Shown here in pieces: positions 16,564-25,014 of a stretch of 64,000 nt of DNA. The translations under genes were made by a program, and so were the position numbers. The stretch's first letter is position 1. The number at the start of each line of letters is the position of its first letter. Under the pieces are notes generated by a model. The model did no database searches. It had not been told where the DNA came from and worked only from the letters and a program-made list of their open reading frames with translations. The DNA is taken from NCBI RefSeq assembly GCF_001425325.1, contig NZ_LMEH01000002.1, positions 803,248 to 867,247 on the forward strand, written 5' to 3'. This DNA is from Leifsonia sp. Root1293 (lineage in GTDB: Bacteria > Actinomycetota > Actinomycetes > Actinomycetales > Microbacteriaceae).

Positions 16564-17325
16564 ATGAAGGTCGTGGCCGTGTACAGCACCAAGGGCGGCG
16601 TCGGCAAGACGACGGCGGCCGTCAACCTGGCCGCCGAGGCGTCGGCCCACTACAGGGTGCTGCTGTGGGATCTCGACCCGCAGGGCGCAGCCACCTTCCT
16701 GCTGCAGGTGAAGCCGAAGCTGAAGGGCGGCATCGACGCCCTCGTCGCCGGAGACAGCAAGGTGAAGAACGCCATCCGTTCGACGAGCATCCGCACCCTC
16801 GACGTTCTTCCCGCCGATGCCGGCTACCGCGACCTCGACCTGGTGCTCGACCACGCGAAGAAGTCGCAGCAGCGGATTGCGAAGATCCTCGAGCACATCG
16901 AGGACGACTACGACGTCGTGGTGCTGGACTGCCCGCCCGGTGCCGCCGTGGTCGCGGAGAACGCCATCTTCTCGGCCGACGTGGTCGTGGTTCCGCTGGT
17001 GCCGTCGCCGCTCGCGATGCGCTCCCTCGAGCAGGTCACCGGGTTCGTCGCCGAGTCGGTGTCGAAGGCGCGCATCCTGACGTTCTTCTCGATGGTCGAC
17101 CGCCGCAAGACCCAGCACCGGGACACCGTGCTCAATCTGCCCGCCAGCAGCAAGGCCGTGACCGACATCGTCGTGCCGGCCACCGTGGTCATCGAGCGGA
17201 TGGGCACGCTGCGGGCCCCGGTGTCGAGCTATGCGCCCACCTCGGAGGCCGCCCGCTCGTTCGGCGAGCTGTGGACGCGGGTGGCGGCGACCATGAAGCT
17301 GAAGCCGCGCAAGCGCAAGCGCTGA
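16564..17325 (+). CDS. Orphan ParA-family ATPase
   Basis: A 253-residue P-loop ATPase of the ParA/MinD class. It opens with VVAVYSTKGGVGKTTAAVNL, the deviant Walker A motif with both lysines (K10 and K15). LLWDLDPQGAATFLL follows and YDVVVLDCPPGAAVV is the Walker B strand. No ParB-like or centromere partner is nearby, so a role in chromosome partition is unlikely; cargo positioning is possible. GGAGGG lies upstream of the ATG. The extreme C terminus is basic (KLKPRKRKR), perhaps for nonspecific DNA binding. Confidence 0.88.
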   Translation: MKVVAVYSTKGGVGKTTAAVNLAAEASAHYRVLLWDLDPQGAATFLLQVKPKLKGGIDALVAGDSKVKNAIRSTSIRTLDVLPADAGYRDLDLVLDHAKKSQQRIAKILEHIEDDYDVVVLDCPPGAAVVAENAIFSADVVVVPLVPSPLAMRSLEQVTGFVAESVSKARILTFFSMVDRRKTQHRDTVLNLPASSKAVTDIVVPATVVIERMGTLRAPVSSYAPTSEAARSFGELWTRVAATMKLKPRKRKR

Positions 17326-17387
17326 GGCATCAACGGGTGGAGTTCGCTCGGGTGGGCCGACGCCGAGCTCGGCGATAGGCTCCCAAC

Positions 17388-17879
17388 GTGAGTGAGCCCG
17401 ACGACGAGGTCGACCTGATCATCGATGCGTGGTCTCGTCGACTGCCCGATGTGGACCTGACGCCGCTCGACGTCATGTCGCGGTTGCGGCGCGTGTCGAA
17501 GAAGCTGAGTGTGCTGCGTGCCGACGCCTTCAGCGGCGCCGGCCTGGCCGCCTGGGAGTTCGACGTGCTCGCCGCACTGGGGCGAGCGGATGCTCCCCAC
17601 GAGCTCAGCCCTGCCCAGTTGATCGAGGCGACCATGATCGGCAGCGCCGCGATGACGAACAGGCTCGACAACCTGTCGCGCCGCGGGCTGGTCGATCGAC
17701 GGCCGCATCCGCGGGACGGACGCAGCGTGCTCGTGCGGTTGACGGCGGATGGCGCCTCACGCGTCGACTACGCCATGCGCACTCTCGCTCAGCGGGAGGC
17801 GGAGGAGTTGAGCGGGCTGAGCCAGGAGGAGCAGGCGACCCTCGCCGCGCTGCTGCGCAAGATGGCGAAGCCGGAGTAG
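17388..17879 (+). CDS. MarR-family transcriptional regulator
   Basis: A 163-residue MarR protein. After an acidic N terminus, LRRVSKKLSVLRADAFSGAG leads into the winged helix at about 50-120: SPAQLIEATMIGSAAMTNRL is the HTH and DRRPHPRDGRSVLVRLTADG the wing. TAGGCT lies 6 nt before the GTG start, fitting a leaderless transcript. It converges with the cupin gene, whose stop is 11 bp away. No target is evident from context. Confidence 0.88.
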   Translation: MSEPDDEVDLIIDAWSRRLPDVDLTPLDVMSRLRRVSKKLSVLRADAFSGAGLAAWEFDVLAALGRADAPHELSPAQLIEATMIGSAAMTNRLDNLSRRGLVDRRPHPRDGRSVLVRLTADGASRVDYAMRTLAQREAEELSGLSQEEQATLAALLRKMAKPE

Positions 17880-17889
17880 TCGCCGGGAG

Positions 17890-18324
17890 TCATTCCCAGG
17901 GCGACGGGCGATCGTTGTCCCTCGTGCTGTCGTCGGGGAAGTGGGGCAGCTCGGTGCCCCCGGCGCGGATGCACAGCCAGCGCAGCTGCTCCGGTGAGTC
18001 TGGCACGCAGCGCCACGTGCGCCACACGCCCTGGCCGACGCGCACGACCGTGCCCGGGCCGACGTCGACGATCTCGTCGTCGATGCCCATCTGCCCGCGG
18101 CCCGCGAGGAAGACGTAGGCCTCCTCGATGCTGGAGTGCGCGTGCCAGTACCCCGCCTCCTCGCCAGGCTCGAACGCGTTGGCCGTCATGCCGATGAACT
18201 GCATGGTGAGCTCGTGGTCGACGACCCGCCGGCCCTCGCGCGAGCTCTCGGGGCGGAATCCGCCGAAGTGCTCGCGCCAGTCGTCAAGGCCGCCGAGTTC
18301 CACGATGTCGTAGTTGTCGCTCAT
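17890..18324 (-). CDS. Cupin-domain protein
   Basis: A 144-residue single-domain cupin. The first motif region is YWHAHSSIEEAYVFLAGRGQ (about 59-78) and the second VGPGTVVRVGQGVWRTWR; the metal-binding residues H61, H63 and E67 are present but the second-motif histidine is not clear. Its function could be sugar isomerase-like, dioxygenase-like or regulatory. TACGAT lies 6 nt before the ATG, suggesting a leaderless mRNA. A second single-domain cupin is at 25331-25729. Confidence 0.8.
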   Translation of the reverse strand: MSDNYDIVELGGLDDWREHFGGFRPESSREGRRVVDHELTMQFIGMTANAFEPGEEAGYWHAHSSIEEAYVFLAGRGQMGIDDEIVDVGPGTVVRVGQGVWRTWRCVPDSPEQLRWLCIRAGGTELPHFPDDSTRDNDRPSPWE

Positions 18325-18400
18325 GGGGTCATCGTATTGCGGGCGGTCGGCAGAGGTGCGGTCGCACGGATGCGGTCGGGTGGGGCGGGGCGGAGGGTGG

Positions 18401-18440
18401 GCGCTTCGGCCGCGGACTGCGTCCGGGCCTCAGCGAGCGG
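18401..18440 (+). repeat. R2 intergenic repeat, single copy
   Basis: GCGCTTCGGCCGCGGACTGC followed by GTCCGGGCCTCAGCGAGCGG, with the GGAC-TGC-GTCC hairpin. It lies next to an R1 copy at the 3' side of the large membrane glycosidase gene. Confidence 0.85.
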
Positions 18441-18467
18441 GTGGAGGGGTGGGGTGGGTGGGTGGGT

Positions 18468-18511
18468 GGTTTCGATACGCGTCGACTTCGTCGGCGCTAC
18501 TCAACCAGCGG
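18468..18511 (+). repeat. R1 intergenic repeat overlapping a gene end
   Basis: An R1 variant (GGTTTCGATACGCG ... GCGCTACTCAACCAGCGGG). Its right end lies inside the large minus-strand gene. There the repeat provides the last codons R-P-L-V-E and the stop region, as in the flavoprotein at 10561. Confidence 0.85.
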
Positions 18512-21500
18512 GCGGACCGAGGGTGGCTGTGCGCGGCGCCAGCGCCACGCCAGCAGCGCTCCGACCACCAGGAGCAGGGCGCCGAAGGCCGCGGCATACC
18601 AAGGCGTCGACGCCGGGATCTCGAGGTAGACCGTGAGCCCGAGGATGCGCGAGAGTCCCCACGGCAGCAACGCCATCTGATCGTTCCAGGCCGTGAGCGC
18701 CTGTTCGAGCCCGACGACACCGAGGAAGCCGCCGAGCAGCACGAGCACGAGTCCGCTCGAGCCGAGCACCGCTCCCGTCGCCCGTCGAGCCCCGATCTGG
18801 CCGGCGAGCGTCCAGCCGACGGCCACGAGCACCCAGGCGAACAGCGCGAACGCCACGGTGATGTACACAGTGCGGGCGAGCGGGTCGGTCCAGAAGCCGA
18901 ACCAGTAGAAGCCGGGCCCACGCACGGCCAGCACGCCGAGCAGCAGGACCACCCGCAGTGCGATGGCACCTCCGGCCGCGGCGATGATCGGCCAGGGCGA
19001 CACCCTCCGCATCACCAGGGCGATGCCGGCTGCGAAGACGAGCCAGGCCGCGAGGGTGAAGAGCAGGTGCGTGGGAGCGAGGAACCAGGTGAGGATGCCG
19101 CGGCTGAGCACGAGAAGCACCGCCGGCACGACCACGAGCAGCACCTTGGAGAGTCGGGACAGTCCGGCCACGGCATCCGTCGCCCGCCACGGCCGCGTTC
19201 CGGCGAGCCAGAGCGCGCGTGCTGCAGCGGCTCCGGGCCAGCGGGAGAAGGGAGTTCGAGCGGCGAAGATGCCGAGGACGAGCCAGAGTCCGAGGAGCAC
19301 CAGGAGCACTCGCGCCAGCCAGGCCATCGGCAGGTCGAGGGTTGCCCGCTCCATGCCGATGCGTGCCGCGGTGAGATTGTAGGCGGGCAGGTCGACGTCT
19401 CCGCCGTAGGTCTGCTCGTGCACGGAGGCGAAGCCCTCGAACGCCGTCTTCGCGGCGGCCCAGTCGCTGTAGGCGGCATCCGACCCGGTGTCGAGCCACT
19501 GCGCGTGACGCAGCACCATGGTGCGATACGAACCCAGAGTCTGGAACAAGTTGACCTGGTAATCGAGGGTCGCGACGAAGTGCTCGCGCAGGGCGTCGTC
19601 GCGCCAGGCACCGGCATCCGTCGCCGCGATCGCGTCTCGCATCGACTTCGCGGTCTCGACCGCCGTCTCGCCGTCGGCGATGGCCCGCTCGAGCTCGGGC
19701 TTGCTCACGTGGTAGATCACGTCGAGCACGGCGCTGTCGCCGGTGACGATGTCCCACTCGAAGATCCACATCATGGGCGGCGGCTCGAGCCCGAGGGCGC
19801 GCACGCGCTGGCTGGCGAACGGCCCGATGTAGAGTCCGCCGGTCACGGCGGCGCGGGAGTCGGCCATCGCGGCGCCGATGGCCTCCACCGTGGCTGGGTC
19901 GTCCGAGAACCACTGGCGGATCCAGTCAGCCGTGAGTTCGGACGGGTCGGCGCTCGGATCGCGCGCGAGCGTCACGGCGAGCTGGGTGTTCAGCTCGTAG
20001 AGCTGCCAGAAGCCCGCCTTCAGCTCGAGGGTCAAGGGTCCGGCGCGCCAGGGGCCGCCGTCCTGCGTCCACGTCCAGATGCCCTCGACGTTCGGGTTCG
20101 CCGCGATGAAGTGCTGCAGCGCCTGCTGGTAGAGCACGCCGAGGTCGTTCGGCAGCGCGCCGTAGTCCTCGAACTCGCGCCGGCTCTGGAACTCGACGAT
20201 GCGCCGTTGCGTTCCGGACTCGAGCGTGGTGTTCAGCGGCAGGTAGCTGTAGAAGTCGCCGAGCGTGTACTTCGTCGAGACGACCAGCGCTGGAGAATCG
20301 ATGCCGTCGAGCACCTCGGCGTACGACGCCGGGTCGATGTGCATGTCGCCGACGGCGCCGACGCCCACGCTCCACGACCTGAAGATCACCTCGCGGCCCG
20401 ACGCCTCCGCCTGATCGCTGAAGGTGGTGAGCATCGCGCGAACGGATGCCACCGAGGTGACGGCGAGCTCGGAGTAGTAGTCCCAGCCGGGCAGGTCGTA
20501 GACCCGGCCGGCCTCGCCGATGCGCACGACGACGCCGTCGACGGAGGGCAACGCATCGTAGAGCTCGTCGAGCCCCGCTCGATAGACGTCCCAGAAGGCC
20601 GGGTCGTCGGTGGCGAGCCCGCCGAAGGTGCGGTCGAAGTACTCCTGCAGCGGCGTCGTCAGCGCCAGCATGTCGGTGCGGAAGTAGACCTTCATGCCGA
20701 GCTCGTGCGCGTAGTCGAGGAGCGGGCCGAAGGCCGCGCGCATGGCCTCGGCGCGGGCGCGATGCGGATCGTCGGCCGCGTACACCTCGGTGCCGTCGCC
20801 GACGGCGTCGAAGGTGACGTACTCGATGAAGCCGGGAACGGCGATGGCGTTGTAGCCGAGGGCGAGGGTGTGTCGCACGTACTCCTCGAACTCCGTCGTC
20901 GCCGTGGCGAGTGCGGCGTCGTCGATGTAGGGCGCGTCGGCCAGGATGACGTCCTTGAAGGCGTTCGAGTTGTGCGAGTAGTCGGTGCCCGCCGCGTAGG
21001 CCTCGGCATCCGGTTGCACCCCGACGGCTCCGAGGTCGACCATGCGGAAGGGCAGCGTCGACTCGACGGTGGTTCCGAGGTTCTCGGTCACCGGGCGTCC
21101 GGCCCGTACGGCCGACGCGAGGTCGTAGACGCCTAGGACGGCACCGCTGCGCGAGGCGGCCGAGATGCGCAGTGCGCCGGGAGTGCCCGAGACAGAGTAG
21201 CTCTCGCCGGGTGCATCAGCACTGTCGAAGCTGACTGCGAGCGTCGAGGTTCCCGAGGTGGCGCCGGCGTCGGCGACGGCATCGCGCAGTTCGTCGAGGG
21301 CGGTGTCGATGCGCAGGTCGTCGGGAGCGTCGATGCTGGTGAACTCGGGTGGCAGCACCACGGCGGATGCCGGGGCGACGCTGAGCTTCTCGACGGGGAT
21401 GCCCACCGAGGGCTCGCTCTGCAGGCCGAGTGCATCGGACACCTGGGAGGCGACGCCGGCGCCGAGGGAGAGGAGCGCGAGGGAGACGCCGATGAGCGTC

Positions 21501-21526
21501 AAACGTCGCCGCAGTGCGAGTTTCAC
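18497..21526 (-). CDS. GH67-like glycosidase domain fused to a polytopic membrane domain
   Basis: A 1009-residue protein with an N-terminal signal anchor (about 8-28). A GH67/GH20-type N-domain follows (GALRISAASRSGAVLGVYDL at 117-136), then a TIM-barrel-like catalytic region at about 155-560. VRIGEAG (E338) and IVEFQSRREFEDYG (E445, E451, E453) recall the acidic sites of alpha-glucuronidases, where EFQxxxEY is conserved. A helical region reaches to about 730 and then come about seven membrane helices (735-1000). Such a membrane-fused GH67-like protein is unusual and catalytic residues are only inferred. TACTCT lies 6 nt before the GTG start, so the message may be leaderless. The C terminus comes from an R1 repeat. 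Confidence 0.7.
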   Translation of the reverse strand: MKLALRRRLTLIGVSLALLSLGAGVASQVSDALGLQSEPSVGIPVEKLSVAPASAVVLPPEFTSIDAPDDLRIDTALDELRDAVADAGATSGTSTLAVSFDSADAPGESYSVSGTPGALRISAASRSGAVLGVYDLASAVRAGRPVTENLGTTVESTLPFRMVDLGAVGVQPDAEAYAAGTDYSHNSNAFKDVILADAPYIDDAALATATTEFEEYVRHTLALGYNAIAVPGFIEYVTFDAVGDGTEVYAADDPHRARAEAMRAAFGPLLDYAHELGMKVYFRTDMLALTTPLQEYFDRTFGGLATDDPAFWDVYRAGLDELYDALPSVDGVVVRIGEAGRVYDLPGWDYYSELAVTSVASVRAMLTTFSDQAEASGREVIFRSWSVGVGAVGDMHIDPASYAEVLDGIDSPALVVSTKYTLGDFYSYLPLNTTLESGTQRRIVEFQSRREFEDYGALPNDLGVLYQQALQHFIAANPNVEGIWTWTQDGGPWRAGPLTLELKAGFWQLYELNTQLAVTLARDPSADPSELTADWIRQWFSDDPATVEAIGAAMADSRAAVTGGLYIGPFASQRVRALGLEPPPMMWIFEWDIVTGDSAVLDVIYHVSKPELERAIADGETAVETAKSMRDAIAATDAGAWRDDALREHFVATLDYQVNLFQTLGSYRTMVLRHAQWLDTGSDAAYSDWAAAKTAFEGFASVHEQTYGGDVDLPAYNLTAARIGMERATLDLPMAWLARVLLVLLGLWLVLGIFAARTPFSRWPGAAAARALWLAGTRPWRATDAVAGLSRLSKVLLVVVPAVLLVLSRGILTWFLAPTHLLFTLAAWLVFAAGIALVMRRVSPWPIIAAAGGAIALRVVLLLGVLAVRGPGFYWFGFWTDPLARTVYITVAFALFAWVLVAVGWTLAGQIGARRATGAVLGSSGLVLVLLGGFLGVVGLEQALTAWNDQMALLPWGLSRILGLTVYLEIPASTPWYAAAFGALLLVVGALLAWRWRRAQPPSVRPLVE

Positions 21527-21591
21527 TGCGTCAGAGTAGCCCGGATCTCGGCGGTCGATTGACCGGGTGATGGTGTTGTCCCCTGCACTGG

Positions 21592-21692
21592 GTGCGCTTC
21601 GGCCGCCGACTGCGTCCGGGCCTCAGCGAGCGGGCGGGAAGGTGGGCCGGTGCGCTTCGGCCGCGGACTTCGTCGAGGCCTCAGCGAGCGGG
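21592..21692 (+). repeat. R2 intergenic repeats, two copies
   Basis: Two R2 copies, 21592-21633 and 21650-21692, in the same orientation: GTGCGCTTCGGCCGC, GACT(G/T)CGTC and GGCCTCAGCGAGCGGG. They lie between the start of the large membrane glycosidase gene and the stop of the GH114 gene; the second ends 17 bp from that stop. Confidence 0.85.
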
Positions 21693-21708
21693 GCGGGGCG
21701 GGGCGGGC

Positions 21709-22623
21709 TCAGCAGGACTTGTAGACGTAGTCCGGCTTGCCCTTCGCCACCACGTCGCGGTCGCGGAGGATCACCGAGATCCGGGTGCCCTGCTTGGCGC
21801 AGGCCGTCGTGTATGCCTTCAGCGGGTTGTCGGTGTACTCGATCTCGATCACGTTCCGGCCGAAGACATCCGTGTAGGCATCGCACTCGGTGTACATCTG
21901 GCATTCCTCGGCGATGGCGAAGTCGAAGCCGACGGTCTTTTTGCCCGCGATGCCGAGCTGCGGGGTGTTCTTCTGGGCGATGGCCAGGCCCTTGCCGTGG
22001 GCGTGCGTCGCCAGCAGCCTGGCCAGTGCCACGTTGTCGGCCTTCGTCAGCAGCTGCGTGCCTGCGCTCTTCGAGCGGGTCCACGAGTCGAGGTTGTCGG
22101 GTTCGATGGCGTGGAATCCCTTCGCGGCGCATCCGTCGATCCAGGCGTTCATGATGGCCGCGATGCGCGTGCGCTTGGCGGCGGTGGACGTGTCGAGCAG
22201 GTACTCGTCCCACTCGGGATCGCCGACCTTCACGCCCTTGCTGTTGCGCAGGATGAGGTCGCTGTTGCGGCCGGACCAGGTCTTCGCGTCGTCGGGCTGG
22301 GTCTGGTACGCGTTCACGTAGCAGATGTTGTACTTTCCGGCCGCTGGCTTCGCCGTGCGATCGCGGTCGACGATCTTCACGGATGCCGCGGGCGGGTAGA
22401 CGCCGCCGATCTGGTAGTCGAAGCGCCCGTTGACCGGAGGCAGCGTGACCTTCTTGGCGGCGGCCGACGACGTGGCGGCGCTGGACGCGGCTGCTGCGCT
22501 CGACGCCGCTGCACTCGACGATTCGGTGCCGGCGTTCGCGGCGATGGCGACTCCGGTGACGGATGCCGCGACGACACCGACGGCGATCGCGGCGGCGAGG
22601 ATCCTGCGGGAGAGCGTGCTCAT
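21709..22623 (-). CDS. Secreted GH114 endo-alpha-1,4-polygalactosaminidase-like enzyme
   Basis: A 304-residue protein with a signal peptide (about 1-32, ILAAAIAVGVVAASVTGVAI), a Ser/Ala-rich linker to residue 56 and a GH114 domain. FDYQIGGVYPP and GKYNICYVNAYQ open the barrel. FHAIEPDNLDSWTRSK (170-185) carries the acidic residues expected at the active site, and LAIAQKNTPQLG and FDFAIAEECQMYTECDAY follow. GH114 enzymes cleave alpha-1,4-galactosaminan exopolymers. The neighbour is a glycosidase-like membrane protein, so both may act on extracellular polysaccharide. Confidence 0.85.
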   Translation of the reverse strand: MSTLSRRILAAAIAVGVVAASVTGVAIAANAGTESSSAAASSAAAASSAATSSAAAKKVTLPPVNGRFDYQIGGVYPPAASVKIVDRDRTAKPAAGKYNICYVNAYQTQPDDAKTWSGRNSDLILRNSKGVKVGDPEWDEYLLDTSTAAKRTRIAAIMNAWIDGCAAKGFHAIEPDNLDSWTRSKSAGTQLLTKADNVALARLLATHAHGKGLAIAQKNTPQLGIAGKKTVGFDFAIAEECQMYTECDAYTDVFGRNVIEIEYTDNPLKAYTTACAKQGTRISVILRDRDVVAKGKPDYVYKSC

Positions 22624-22795
22624 GGAAGTTCCGATCTGCGGATGACCCGCCTCGAGCTGATCTCTGGCGTACGACCCGCGCGATCGAGCCGATCGCCGGT
22701 AGGACCCTCCACGGATGCGCTCAGACTACAAGCGGCCCTCGTCGGTCGGCTGCTCAGAGTGCGAAGTGCGCAGTCGAGGTGAGTGGGCTGACCAC

Positions 22796-24064
22796 TCAGA
22801 GCACCGCGTCGAGGCTGTCGCTGACGATCCGCAGGCCGCGGGCGAGCTCGTCGTCGGTGATGGTGAGCGCCGGGAGGAACTTGAGCACCTCGTCGTGGGC
22901 GCCGGAGGTCTCGATGATGAGGCCGCGCGTGAAGGCCTCCTTCGAGATGCGACCGGCCAGGGTGCGGTCGCTGTCGATGGCGAGGCCGAACATGAGGCCG
23001 CGACCGCGCACGACGGCGCCGAGCGACGGGTGAGCGGCGGCCAGGCGCTGGAGTTCAGCCTCGAGCACAGCCGACTTGGCCGTGACGCCGTCGGTGAGGG
23101 CGGCATCCGCCCAGTACTCCTCGAGGGCGACCCGAGCCGAGACGAAGGCGAGGTTGTTGCCACGGAAGGTGCCTGTGTGGGCGCCCGGCTTCCAGACGTC
23201 CACCTCGGGGCGCAGCAGCACGAGCGACATCGGGAGGCCCGAGCCCGAGATCGACTTCGACACCGTGACGATGTCGGGAACGATTCCGGACTCCTCGAAG
23301 GCGAAGAACGAGCCGGTGCGGCCTATGCCCGACTGGATCTCGTCGAGGATGAGCAGGATGCCGTTGTCGGCGGTGAGCCGGCGGAGGCGCTGCAGCCAGG
23401 CCGAGCTGGCGACGTTGATGCCGCCCTCGCCCTGCACGGCCTCGACGATGACCGCCGCCGGAAGGTCGAGACCGCTGCCGGGGTCGCCGAGCATCTTCTC
23501 GAACAGGTCGAGGGTGTCGACGCCGTCGCCGAGGTAGCCGTCGAACGGAAGTCGCGTCACGTTGTCGAGCGCGATGCCGGCAGCCTCGCGGTAGTGGCTG
23601 TTTCCGGTGGCGGCGAGTCCGCCGATGCTCAGGCCGTGGAAGGCGTTCGTGAAGGCGACGACGTTGGCGCGCCCGGTGGCCTGGCGTGCCACCTTGAGTG
23701 CCGCTTCGACGGCGTTGGCGCCGGTCGGGCCGGTGAACTGCAGCTTGTAGTCGAAGCCGCGCGGCTCGAGCACAAGCCTCTCGAACGCCTCGATGAAGCC
23801 CTTCTTGGCGCTCGTGGCCATGTCGAGGCCATGGATGATGCCGTCGTGCTCGAGATACTCGATGAGTGCGCGGGTGAAGGCCGGGTTGTTGTGGCCGTAG
23901 TTCAGAACACCGGCACCGGCGAAGAAGTCGAGGAACTCACGCCCGTCGGCGGCGGTCAGCACGGAGCCGCGGGCACTGTCGAAGACTACGGGGAAGGAAC
24001 GGATGTAGCCCCGAACCTCCGACTCCCGTCGGTCGAATGTCTCCAAGGACGAGACGTCGCTCAC
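22796..24064 (-). CDS. ectB: EctB-type diaminobutyrate-2-oxoglutarate aminotransferase
   Basis: A 422-residue class III PLP aminotransferase. It carries FFAGAGVLNYGHNNP, LQFTGPTGANAVEAALKVAR, the D241-E-I-Q cofactor-contact motif and the PLP lysine K270 in VTVSKSISGSGLP. TFRGNNLAFVSA near residue 315 is characteristic of EctB proteins. EctB makes L-2,4-diaminobutyrate from aspartate semialdehyde, normally for ectoine, but neither ectA nor ectC is in the window, so the product may feed elsewhere or the partners may be remote. A GTG start follows GAGGTGG. Confidence 0.8.
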   Translation of the reverse strand: MSDVSSLETFDRRESEVRGYIRSFPVVFDSARGSVLTAADGREFLDFFAGAGVLNYGHNNPAFTRALIEYLEHDGIIHGLDMATSAKKGFIEAFERLVLEPRGFDYKLQFTGPTGANAVEAALKVARQATGRANVVAFTNAFHGLSIGGLAATGNSHYREAAGIALDNVTRLPFDGYLGDGVDTLDLFEKMLGDPGSGLDLPAAVIVEAVQGEGGINVASSAWLQRLRRLTADNGILLILDEIQSGIGRTGSFFAFEESGIVPDIVTVSKSISGSGLPMSLVLLRPEVDVWKPGAHTGTFRGNNLAFVSARVALEEYWADAALTDGVTAKSAVLEAELQRLAAAHPSLGAVVRGRGLMFGLAIDSDRTLAGRISKEAFTRGLIIETSGAHDEVLKFLPALTITDDELARGLRIVSDSLDAVL

Positions 24065-24224
24065 GTCGCACCACCTCTTGCTCGTACTGAATCACGCGCG
24101 CCGGGTCGAGAATGCGCACTTCTTCAAGGGTACGTTGCCGCTCGCCGATTCCTCGACGGGGGACGCACCGTTGGCGCCGCACGCCGGCACCGCACGGCAC
24201 GGCACCGCATAGCCCCGCTTCACG

Positions 24225-24734
24225 TCACCGCGTCGTGCGCACCGCCGCGATCACGTCGGTGAGCTGGGAGCGCAGGCGCTCGAGTTCGTCGAGCTCGACG
24301 CCGAGCCTGGCCACGACCTGAGGCGGAACGCCCAGCGCCTGTTCGCGCAGTCGAGCGCCGGCATCCGTGAGGGTGATGTTCAATGCCCGCTCGTCAGCGG
24401 GGTTGCGGTCGCGAGCGATGTAGCCCTGGGCCTCGAGGCGCTTGAGCAGCGGCGAGAGGGTGGCCGGCTCGAGTTGGAGCGCATCGCCCAGGTCGCGAAC
24501 CGTGCGAGGGCTGCGCTCCCAGAGCGCGAGCATCACCAGGTACTGCGGATGCGTGAGCCCGAGTGGCTCGAGGATCGGGCGGTACAGCCCGATGACTCCG
24601 CGCGCTGCAACCGCGAGGGCGAAGCAGACCTGGTTCTCGAGGGCGAGGACATCGGGCACGCCCGCTGTGGGCGTCGTGGGCGCCGCGGCGGGATCGACCG
24701 TCTCCGTCGCGAGGATCTGGGCTGAACTGCTCAT
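24225..24734 (-). CDS. ohrR: OhrR-type MarR regulator (organic peroxide sensor)
   Basis: A 169-residue MarR protein whose NQVCFALAVAARGVIGLYRP (residues 34-54) matches the OhrR signature. C37 corresponds to the peroxide-sensing cysteine. GLTHPQYLVMLALWE and the HTH VRDLGDALQLEPATLSPLLK follow. There is a 30-residue N-terminal extension compared with Bacillus OhrR. TAGTCT lies 6 nt before the ATG (leaderless pattern). The CTAATGATTAG palindrome between it and the divergent 72-residue gene is the likely operator. No ohr peroxidase gene is present in the window. Confidence 0.82.
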   Translation of the reverse strand: MSSSAQILATETVDPAAAPTTPTAGVPDVLALENQVCFALAVAARGVIGLYRPILEPLGLTHPQYLVMLALWERSPRTVRDLGDALQLEPATLSPLLKRLEAQGYIARDRNPADERALNITLTDAGARLREQALGVPPQVVARLGVELDELERLRSQLTDVIAAVRTTR

Positions 24735-24751
24735 GCGCCCAGACTACATGC

Positions 24752-24769
24752 TACCCTAATGATTAGTAC
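24752..24769. promoter_or_regulatory. Palindrome in the ohrR divergent promoter
   Basis: CTAATGATTAG (24756-24766) is a perfect 11-base palindrome, flanked by TACC on the left and TAC on the right. It lies between the ohrR -10 box (24741-24746 on the minus strand) and the divergent small gene. OhrR operators are AT-rich palindromes of this kind, so a single bound dimer could control both genes. Confidence 0.6.
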
Positions 24770-24792
24770 ACGAACGAAATGAGGACGGCGAG

Positions 24793-25011
24793 ATGGGCAA
24801 CAGGTTCTGGCGCTTCTACGAGAAGGCCAACGACGTGGTGCGCATCTTCACCGGCCCGGCGCAGGTGGGCATCGGCCGCCCCGAGGGTCCCGACGTGCGG
24901 CCGAGCGATCCGTCGTGTCCGCTCTGCCACCAGCCGATGTCCGAACACCGCATCGAGCGGTCGAGCGACCAGCGGGTGCCGACCCAGTTGTACTGCCCGA
25001 GCTCGCGCTAG
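24793..25011 (+). CDS. Small protein with paired-cysteine motifs
   Basis: A 72-residue protein: MGNRFWRFYEKANDVVRIFT, a Gly/Pro-rich middle, then CPLCHQPMSEHRIERS and a final CP (C42, C45 and C68 plus nearby histidines). The arrangement could bind one zinc or form a redox pair. I do not recognise a named family, but the well-formed start (GAGGACGGCGAG before ATG) and cysteine pattern argue that it is real. It is divergent from ohrR across a shared palindrome, so it may be peroxide-inducible. Confidence 0.7.
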   Translation: MGNRFWRFYEKANDVVRIFTGPAQVGIGRPEGPDVRPSDPSCPLCHQPMSEHRIERSSDQRVPTQLYCPSSR

Positions 25012-25014
25012 GAG

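Noticed and set aside
18314..21136. A 940-codon open frame on the plus strand
   Set aside because: Antisense to the GH67-like membrane protein gene, with Arg/Glu/His-rich low-complexity translation and no domain.
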